DNA from: an uncultured Christensenellaceae bacterium | Lineage (GTDB): Bacteria > Bacillota > Clostridia > Christensenellales > Borkfalkiaceae | Length of the DNA: 64,000 bases | Assembly: GCA_910588695.1 (NCBI GenBank) | Contig: CAJUOV010000005.1 | Coordinates: 48,075-112,074, forward strand | Direction of reading: 5' to 3' | Shown here: positions 24,238-29,955 of the stretch, in pieces | Layout: each line of letters opens with the position of its first letter | Numbering within the stretch: position 1 is the first letter of the stretch | The notes under the pieces: model-generated | The model's input: only the letters and a program-made list of their open reading frames with translations | Told to the model about the DNA's origin: nothing | The model's database searches: none | Program-made: the position numbers and the translations under genes

Positions 24238-24861
24238 TTATACTTGATCCGCGCAATGCGGGCACATCTTTTTCAGCGTACAGTTTTCGCAGTCTGGCTT
24301 TTGCGAACGGCACACCTTACGTCCGTGCCAGATAAGCCAATGGTGCGCCTTCGACCACTCGTCGCGCGGAATGACCTTTTTCAATTCCTCCTCAACCTTT
24401 TCGGGCGTGTTGGAGAAAGCCAGCCCGAGCCGACGAGAAACGCGGAAAACGTGCGTATCCACCGCGATCGCGTCGCCGCCGAACGCCACGGCGTAGACGA
24501 CGTTCGCCGTCTTTTGCCCCACTCCCGCGAGCGTTCTGAGTTCTTCGAACGAAGAGGGCACTTCGCCCCCGAATTTCTCCAAAATATCGCGCGAAGCGGA
24601 GAGTATGTGCGCCGCCTTGTTGCGATAAAATCCGCAGGAGAAAATATATTTTTCGAGCTGTTCCCGACTCAGCGTCACCATTTTTTCGGGCGTATCGTAA
24701 TGTTCGAACAATACTTTCGTGACCTTGTTTACCCGCTCGTCCGTACATTGCGCCGAAAGAATAACGGCGACGAGCAATTCGTAGGGCGTTTTGAATTGCA
24801 GCGCGGGCTTGGCGTCGGGATACAGGCGGTTGAGTTCCCGAAGAATTTCATTTGTGCTCAT
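24238..24861 (-). CDS. nth: Endonuclease III (DNA glycosylase/AP lyase)
   Basis: 207 residues, full length. It removes oxidised pyrimidines and nicks AP sites. The helix-hairpin-helix LAGVGQKTANVV carries catalytic Lys117, Asp135 lies in AVDTHVFR, and the C-terminus has the 4Fe-4S ligands Cys-x6-Cys-x2-Cys-x5-Cys (CRSQKPDCENCTLKKMC). I chose ATG 24861 because a strong promoter has its -10 box exactly 6 nt upstream and there is no SD. The in-frame ATG at 24879 would lie upstream of the expected transcription start. Confidence 0.95.
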   Translation of the reverse strand: MSTNEILRELNRLYPDAKPALQFKTPYELLVAVILSAQCTDERVNKVTKVLFEHYDTPEKMVTLSREQLEKYIFSCGFYRNKAAHILSASRDILEKFGGEVPSSFEELRTLAGVGQKTANVVYAVAFGGDAIAVDTHVFRVSRRLGLAFSNTPEKVEEELKKVIPRDEWSKAHHWLIWHGRKVCRSQKPDCENCTLKKMCPHCADQV

Positions 24862-24867
24862 ATTTCG

Positions 24868-24896
24868 ATTATAACGCATTTTTCTCGGTTTTTCAA
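24868..24896 (-). promoter_or_regulatory. nth promoter, apparently producing a leaderless mRNA
   Basis: TTGAAA (24896-24891), a 17-nt spacer and a perfect TATAAT (24873-24868). The ATG at 24861 begins 6 nt after the -10 box, at or next to the expected +1. Confidence 0.75.
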
Positions 24897-24931
24897 TCGG
24901 TTATTATGAAAAAAATTATAATTTTTTAATA

Positions 24932-24957
24932 AATAAAGCCCGCGCAACTGCGCAGGC
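24932..24957 (-). terminator. Terminator of the DUF3343 gene
   Basis: The minus-strand stem GCCTGCGC / GCGCGGGC (one G-U, loop AGTT) is followed by TTTATTTATT, 8 nt after the stop. Confidence 0.75.
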
Positions 24958-24965
24958 GTCTTACA

Positions 24966-25208
24966 TTACAGATAACCGTAGCCGAACGGCGTTTTTTTCA
25001 TAAATCCCGCAAACGAAGAATAGTTTCTCTTCGTAAGATACATTCGCGCGCGAGGCAAAAACCCCTCTTCGAATCGCACCGAAAGCCCGCAACCCACTCC
25101 CGCTTCTTTGGGGGTCGCCATCGCCGAAGCGGGTACCCCTCCGCTTCTCAAAACGGAAACAAAACCGAGAGTCTCGGATCTCGACTTAAAAACCGCAAGC
25201 ACCGTCAT
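24966..25208 (-). CDS. DUF3343 family protein (putative Se/S carrier-like)
   Basis: 80 residues with the DUF3343 pattern: a beta-alpha N-terminus (VLAVFKSRSETLGFVSVL), then the GCGLSVRF motif containing the conserved Cys. The family is annotated as a putative selenium/sulfur carrier and often accompanies NifS-like enzymes. Here it is divergent, 32 bp apart, from a class V aminotransferase, which supports a shared sulfur or selenium task. AGGGGAA lies ~6 nt before ATG 25208; an upstream in-frame codon would run into the divergent gene. Confidence 0.8.
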   Translation of the reverse strand: MTVLAVFKSRSETLGFVSVLRSGGVPASAMATPKEAGVGCGLSVRFEEGFLPRARMYLTKRNYSSFAGFMKKTPFGYGYL

Positions 25209-25228
25209 AAAAATTTCCCCTACCTTCG

Positions 25229-25234
25229 TATAAT
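25229..25234 (+). promoter_or_regulatory. -10 box 6 nt before the class V aminotransferase start
   Basis: A perfect TATAAT followed by AAATTG and ATG 25241, with no SD. The -35 match 17 nt upstream (CATAAA) is poor. Confidence 0.5.
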
Positions 25235-25240
25235 AAATTG

Positions 25241-26371
25241 ATGATTTATCTTGATAATGCCGCAACGGGCGGCTTCAAACCCGTATCAGTACAAAACGCA
25301 GTCTCCGCCGCCTTAAAGCTCTGCGCCAACCCCGGTCGAAGCGGACACCGTCTTTCCGTCGCGCTCGCAGAGCGCGTATATAACTGCCGCACTCTTCTCT
25401 CGGAACTCTTCGACGGATTCGGCGCGGAGCGCATCGTATTCACGAAAAATTGCACCGAGGGGCTCAACCTCGCGCTCTTCGGCGTTCTGCAAAAAGGCGA
25501 TCACGTCGTGACGACGGCGCTCGAACATAACTCCGTATTGCGTCCGCTCGAAGCGCTCGCCCGTGCGGGCAAGATCGCTTATTCCGTAGCTCCGCTCTCT
25601 GAAAACGGTACAGTCGAACCGGAAACGATCGCCGCGCTCGTAACGGACAAGACGAGACTGGTCGCCGTGACCTCCGCCTCCAACGTAACGGGAGAATGTC
25701 CCGACCTTAAAAAAATCCGCGCGCTACTGCCCGAATGCGTTCTGCTGCTTGCGGACGGCGCGCAGGGCGGCGGACATATCCCCCTGCGTATGCGCGAAAC
25801 GGGAATCGATCTGCTTTCGCTTGCGGGGCATAAAGGTCTGAACGCAATTCAAGGCGCGGGTGCATTTCTGTTTTCCGACCGCGTGAATCCCGAGCCCCTC
25901 TTATACGGAGGAACGGGGAGCGAAAGTCTGAATCTCGGCATGCCCGCGTTCTATCCCGATCGCTTGGAGAGCGGAACGCTCTCTTATCCCGCGATCGTCT
26001 CACTCTTCGAAGGCGCGCTCGTTGTGAAAGCGCGGCAGTCGGAACATACGGAAAAACTCTTAAAACTCACCCGAACGGTGAGCGGAGAGATTGCCGCCCT
26101 TCCCCGCTTCCGCCTTTATTCCAAGTCCAATCCCTGCGGAATCGTTTCGTTTGCGCACGAAAATCTTCCGTCGGAAGAAGTCGCGACCATGCTCTCCGAG
26201 CGCTTCGGCATTGCAACGCGCGGCGGACTGCACTGCGCCCCGCTCATTCACAAGGCGTTGGGAACGGCGCCGGACGGACTTGTTCGCGCCTCGTTCTCCC
26301 CTTTCCAATCAATTCGGGAGGGATATGCGCTCGTCAGGGCGCTCAAACGGATCGATTCAAATCGATTTTAA
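25241..26371 (+). CDS. Class V aminotransferase, cysteine desulfurase-like (NifS/SufS type)
   Basis: 376 residues. PLP-dependent fold type I enzyme. The N-terminal IYLDNAATGG is typical. The PLP Lys is in LSLAGHKGLNAIQGAG, and the C-terminal substrate loop is ATRGGLHCAPLIHKALG, whose Cys is the probable sulfur acceptor. Members with this GGLHCAP loop occur as Csd/NifS-like proteins, often next to DUF3343. It probably releases sulfur or selenium from (seleno)cysteine. An in-frame TTG one codon upstream is less likely as the start because the ATG sits exactly 6 nt after TATAAT. Confidence 0.85.
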   Translation: MIYLDNAATGGFKPVSVQNAVSAALKLCANPGRSGHRLSVALAERVYNCRTLLSELFDGFGAERIVFTKNCTEGLNLALFGVLQKGDHVVTTALEHNSVLRPLEALARAGKIAYSVAPLSENGTVEPETIAALVTDKTRLVAVTSASNVTGECPDLKKIRALLPECVLLLADGAQGGGHIPLRMRETGIDLLSLAGHKGLNAIQGAGAFLFSDRVNPEPLLYGGTGSESLNLGMPAFYPDRLESGTLSYPAIVSLFEGALVVKARQSEHTEKLLKLTRTVSGEIAALPRFRLYSKSNPCGIVSFAHENLPSEEVATMLSERFGIATRGGLHCAPLIHKALGTAPDGLVRASFSPFQSIREGYALVRALKRIDSNRF

Positions 26372-26632
26372 TTTTTCTACGATCTTTTGCAGTTTTTTGC
26401 GCTTTGCGCCGTCGAGCATAGGAGCGATCTGACGATAGAACGCGTCGATCTCCTGATTGGAAAGAGTGCCGTTCTTCTTTCCCTCTGCGGCGCGGGCGTA
26501 AATTTCGCCTACGAGTTCGTTTTCGTTTTTCCCGTTATAACGCGCGGCGGCGGAAGCCGCTTCTTTCATAAAATCCTCTTTTTTTCCGTCAGTGTTCTTT
26601 TTTCCGCCGTTGAAGTTTGCAAAATCTTCCAT
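26357..26632 (-). CDS. Small helical hypothetical protein
   Basis: 91 residues. The N-terminus is Asn/Gly/Lys-rich (NFNGGKKNTDGKKED), followed by three predicted amphipathic helices (DFMKEAASAAARYN; ELVGEIYARAAEGKKNG; EIDAFYRQIAPMLDGAKRKKLQKIVEKL). No signal or membrane segment. GAGGTG precedes ATG 26632. It is convergent with and overlaps the aminotransferase 3' end by 15 bp, and is divergent from the next 88-residue gene. I recognise the type as recurrent in Clostridia but know no function. Confidence 0.7.
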   Translation of the reverse strand: MEDFANFNGGKKNTDGKKEDFMKEAASAAARYNGKNENELVGEIYARAAEGKKNGTLSNQEIDAFYRQIAPMLDGAKRKKLQKIVEKLKSI

Positions 26633-26698
26633 AAAACACCTCACGCTCTATCCTATGTAGGACACACGGCGAAAGTTCTTGCATATAATAAAAATACG

Positions 26699-26965
26699 AT
26701 GGAAACCGTGATTCTGATGCTTTTGGTCGCACTTTCCGATAAAAACGAATCCATGAAGGATTCGCTCAACAAATTTCTGTGTTTTTATAAAGAGAACCGC
26801 GAGCTCATCAAAATGCTCGCCGACACGTTCTCGATCCCTTCTTCCGCCCCCTCTCAGGGCGCGACCGCGCAGAACGAAAGAGCGGAGCATAAAGAAAACC
26901 GACCCCGCGAAGAGGTCGGCGATCCGAGTATTTTGGAAGAATATCTGCGCCGCGTCAACGTTTAA
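26699..26965 (+). CDS. Small hypothetical protein with N-terminal hydrophobic helix
   Basis: 88 residues. It begins METVILMLLVALSDKNES, a short hydrophobic helix, then FLCFYKENRELIKMLAD, a Pro/Ser/Gln-rich linker, and the acidic end SILEEYLRRVNV. The short terminal motif looks like a docking peptide. There is no SD; TATAAT lies 9 nt before the ATG, so the leader would be only 2-3 nt. The gene is divergent from the 91-residue gene (66 bp between starts) and its stop overlaps the convergent S41 protease gene by 4 nt. Function unknown. Confidence 0.65.
   Translation: METVILMLLVALSDKNESMKDSLNKFLCFYKENRELIKMLADTFSIPSSAPSQGATAQNERAEHKENRPREEVGDPSILEEYLRRVNV
26892..26919 (-). terminator. Putative S41-protease terminator inside the convergent gene
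   Basis: The minus-strand hairpin CCGACC / GGTCGG is followed by TTTTCTTT, about 45 nt past the S41 stop. It lies within the coding region of the 88-residue gene. Confidence 0.5.
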
Positions 26966-28644
26966 ACGGAAACGGACGGCGCATCGGGAGAAACAGTCGG
27001 TTTATTTTTGATCACGCCGATCGCTTCTTGAAGAAAGCTGTCCGTCGAGTCGGGCAGAAGCGTCGAAAGAATCGCGTTCGCCCCGTCCGCCGTGGTCACG
27101 CCCACCCCGTGAATGGTTTTCCCGCTCTTCGGCCAGAAAATTTCGGCGGAAGTCAGTTTGAGCGCGCTGCCGCTCGGACCTTCGTAGGTCGTCTGCATGA
27201 TCCCCTTTCCGTAAGTGCGCGCTTCACCCTTGCCGTTCCTGTGCAGATAGACGTCCGAAAAAGAAATCGTCTTATAGTCGATCAGCGCGCCGATCAGACA
27301 TTCGGAAGCGGACGCGGTATATTCGTCCGCAAGTATGCTGATACGGGAACTCTCCCCGAAATAATCTTTATAATAACTTCCCTTGACGGAATAGCTGACC
27401 GTCGCGCCGTTTTTGAACTTGGCGTAGGCGACTTTCTGAGTGCCTGCGGTCGCGTCTTTCAGCAAATACGAAGCGATCTCGGCGAACACGTTCATTCTTC
27501 CGCCGCCGTTCCCGCGCAAATCGAGGATCAGATTTTTACGGTTATTATCCTTCATTTTTTGAAGACATTCCTTAAATTCCGCCGCAGCGTTCCCCGTAAA
27601 TTCGCTCAGACAAATATACGCGGTATCGTCATCAAGCGCAGTAAGCGGCTCGTCCGTCAGAACCGCCTCGGGCTTTTTGTCTTTATCGCTCCCCTCTTTC
27701 GTGCGGAAGCGGTAAGAAACTTTGTTATCGCGGTAGAAGCAGTAGCTCGCCTGATATTCCGCCATCGTGAGTTTATAGACCGAAGCGTCCGCATCGTCTT
27801 TATCGAACGAACATTTGAGCCAAAAGAAAATATTGCCGTCGTTATCCGGTCTGAGCGACTTTACGAAAGTAAAGAAATCGGCGGACGAGCCTGCCGTCAT
27901 TTCTTCTTTGTTATCGCTTGCGCCGTATCCGAGGATATACATTCCGCGTTTCAAGCCTGCTTTGTCCGCGGGAGAATTGCCCACGACCTGATACACGCGC
28001 ATGGGATCGTAAGTGCGGGTAAGAGAGATCCCCGCGCCGTCCGCGCCGTTTTCAAGCGTATAACACGTCGCTTCCGACTCGTTCTCGCTGTCGCCGCAGA
28101 GCACGCAGTAAGTGTCTCCTGTTTTCAGGTTCGCGACGAACGTAAAATAGTCCTCCGCATTTCCCGATTTCAAGGTCTCCTCCGTTTTGCCGAATTTCAG
28201 AAAATACATACCTTTCCGAATTCCGGCGTCCGCCGCAGACGAGCCCGCGGCGATCTGATAAACTTGCAACGGTTTCTCTTCCGTATAAACCGAGAACCCC
28301 GCGTCGAGATTTTGTCCGTTCCACTCGTTGACGACCGTCTCGTATTCTTCGGCGGTATAGTAACCGGAATACGGATCGAATCCAAAAGACGCAAAAAGAT
28401 TGTCGTAGAGCGCGTCTTCGAGATCGCGGTAATAATTTTCTTCCGCAACGTCGATCGCCCATAACAACGACTGCTTTTTCTTGCCGAGCGCGCCCCATCT
28501 GCCGAACCAGCCCGCAACGAATCCGACGGCAACGATCACGAGCGCGAGCAATACGCTCAGAACGCTTTTTTCGACCCGTTTGATTTTCTTTTTCTTGGCA
28601 GCCGCGTCAAGATTTTCTTCCCGCGTATCTTTTTCTTCGTTCAT
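26962..28644 (-). CDS. S41 family (C-terminal processing) serine protease, membrane anchored
   Basis: 560 residues. A cytoplasmic Lys-rich start and one membrane helix (residues ~30-50) anchor it with the catalytic part outside. Two PDZ-like segments contain GSSAADAGIRKGMYFL and NSPADKAGLKRGMYIL. The S41 core has LILDLRGNGGGRMN, the nucleophile Ser in YTASASECLIGAL and the general-base Lys in RTYGKGIMQ. CtpA-type proteases trim exported proteins from a C-terminal tail; some act in sporulation signalling. The duplicated PDZ-like region is unusual, since most Ctp proteins have one. It follows the CdaR-type gene by 19 bp in one operon. Confidence 0.9.
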   Translation of the reverse strand: MNEEKDTREENLDAAAKKKKIKRVEKSVLSVLLALVIVAVGFVAGWFGRWGALGKKKQSLLWAIDVAEENYYRDLEDALYDNLFASFGFDPYSGYYTAEEYETVVNEWNGQNLDAGFSVYTEEKPLQVYQIAAGSSAADAGIRKGMYFLKFGKTEETLKSGNAEDYFTFVANLKTGDTYCVLCGDSENESEATCYTLENGADGAGISLTRTYDPMRVYQVVGNSPADKAGLKRGMYILGYGASDNKEEMTAGSSADFFTFVKSLRPDNDGNIFFWLKCSFDKDDADASVYKLTMAEYQASYCFYRDNKVSYRFRTKEGSDKDKKPEAVLTDEPLTALDDDTAYICLSEFTGNAAAEFKECLQKMKDNNRKNLILDLRGNGGGRMNVFAEIASYLLKDATAGTQKVAYAKFKNGATVSYSVKGSYYKDYFGESSRISILADEYTASASECLIGALIDYKTISFSDVYLHRNGKGEARTYGKGIMQTTYEGPSGSALKLTSAEIFWPKSGKTIHGVGVTTADGANAILSTLLPDSTDSFLQEAIGVIKNKPTVSPDAPSVSV

Positions 28645-28663
28645 AACTCTTTCCTTCCTTGTT

Positions 28664-29620
28664 TTACAGTTTCAATAATTTATATAAAATCGAAATCACG
28701 CGGAACGTGACCGCGTCTGAAAAATTTTTCAAATCGAGCCCCGTGATCCGTTTGATTTTATCGAGACGGTACATCAAAGTATTACGGTGCAGAAAGAGCG
28801 CGCGGCTCGTCTCCGAAACGTTCAGATCGTTTTCCAAAAACTGCTCTGCGGTGCCGTACAATTCGGCGTCCGCGAACACCTCCGCCGTATTCGACATGCG
28901 GAACTGCGCCATATATTCTTTGAGCCGCGCTTCGGGCAAATCTTCGAGCATTGTCACGAGCAGATATTCGCGGTAAGCATGCACTTCCCCTTTGGAATGA
29001 AAAATTCCGCTCAGCTTGACCGCAGTGACCGCCTGCGAATAAGACGAGGCGATTTCGGAAAACGAATCCACTTCACATCCTACGCCCACGCTCGCCCGCA
29101 AACCGAGTTCTTCGTAGAGCGACTGAAAAACAAACTGCGCGAACTCGTCCGCAGATTCCTCTCCCGAAAACTTTACGATCGCAATACGACTGTCGTCCAT
29201 GCGCACCGCTCTGTCGCGGCCGCCCTCGATACATCGCTCGATCAGTTTGTACGCCTCGTCCGTGCGCTTATCCGGCACCACGTCCGCCGCAAAGCATCTG
29301 CCGTCCGCAAAATTATGCTTGGTAAGATAGCGGAACGCTTCCCATTCTCCGCCTTCGCCGAGCAGAATCCCCTTTAATCCTTCTCCCGCGACAGCGCTCT
29401 TGTTGCCCGACGAACCGGATACCAGATACCTCACGAGACGGATTCTGTTCTCCGCTTCTTCGCCCGCCCCGCGGATGTACACCGTCGCTTCCTCTCCGCG
29501 AAAAGCAAGCTGAAACGCCTTGCAATCGCCGACGAGGGGCGAAAGACTCAGTTCCGTGCCCGTCTCTTTCCTAATATCCTCGAACATTCTTTTCAGTTGT
29601 GCAAGCGAATCGGCGTTCAT
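28664..29620 (-). CDS. PucR/CdaR-type transcriptional regulator
   Basis: 318 residues. The C-terminal ~60 residues are a PucR-type helix-turn-helix (HTH_30): NVSETSRALFLHRNTLMYRLDKI followed by TGLDLKNFSDAV. The middle is a GGDEF-like, non-catalytic fold common to this family. The N-terminal ~150 residues are a variable sensing region. Relatives control sugar-diacid or purine catabolism, but the effector here is unknown. The start is ATG 29620 with AAGGA upstream; the in-frame TTG at 29650 has no suitable SD. It is the first gene before the S41 protease. Confidence 0.85.
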   Translation of the reverse strand: MNADSLAQLKRMFEDIRKETGTELSLSPLVGDCKAFQLAFRGEEATVYIRGAGEEAENRIRLVRYLVSGSSGNKSAVAGEGLKGILLGEGGEWEAFRYLTKHNFADGRCFAADVVPDKRTDEAYKLIERCIEGGRDRAVRMDDSRIAIVKFSGEESADEFAQFVFQSLYEELGLRASVGVGCEVDSFSEIASSYSQAVTAVKLSGIFHSKGEVHAYREYLLVTMLEDLPEARLKEYMAQFRMSNTAEVFADAELYGTAEQFLENDLNVSETSRALFLHRNTLMYRLDKIKRITGLDLKNFSDAVTFRVISILYKLLKL

Positions 29621-29661
29621 GAAAGAGTCCTTTTTTTCAATCCTCCGCAAATATCAATCAG

Positions 29662-29690
29662 ATTATAACATACCCGTCTGAAAAAGACAA
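29662..29690 (-). promoter_or_regulatory. Promoter of the CdaR-type regulator/S41 protease operon
   Basis: TTGTCT (29690-29685), a 17-nt spacer and TATAAT (29667-29662) on the minus strand. Confidence 0.7.
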
Positions 29691-29855
29691 GGATTTTCCG
29701 CGCAGGCTCATTTTTCTCGCGGGAATTTCACAAAAAGACACGCAAAAAACACGGTTGTCCGAACACGAGAAACGTAAAAAATCAAAAAATGCATAAAATA
29801 GTATAGAAAACAGCGGTTTACGGTGAGGACAAAGCCGAATTTTTCATTGAAAACG
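29691..29855. other. Non-coding stretch between divergent promoters
   Basis: The 335-bp gap between the CdaR-type gene and the 997-residue gene contains the two divergent promoters. This ~165-bp centre is AT-rich with A-tracts. I see no open frame with a ribosome-binding site and no RNA element I recognise. Confidence 0.5.
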
Positions 29856-29884
29856 TTGACAGCGACTTTTTTGAGTGATATAAT
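29856..29884 (+). promoter_or_regulatory. Perfect consensus promoter of the 997-residue protein gene
   Basis: TTGACA (29856-29861), a 17-nt spacer and TATAAT (29879-29884). The ~65-nt leader contains the imperfect inverted repeat TTATTGTC / GACAACAATAA and then TTTGGAG before the ATG. Confidence 0.85.
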
Positions 29885-29955
29885 ATATTAGATTTAATAT
29901 CGAATTACTGTCGGTTATTGTCGGCGCTGACAACAATAAACTTTTGGAGTTACTT

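Noticed and set aside
27028..28464. Plus-strand open frame of 478 codons opposite the S41 protease
   Set aside because: Antisense shadow; the minus-strand frame has intact catalytic motifs and an SD.
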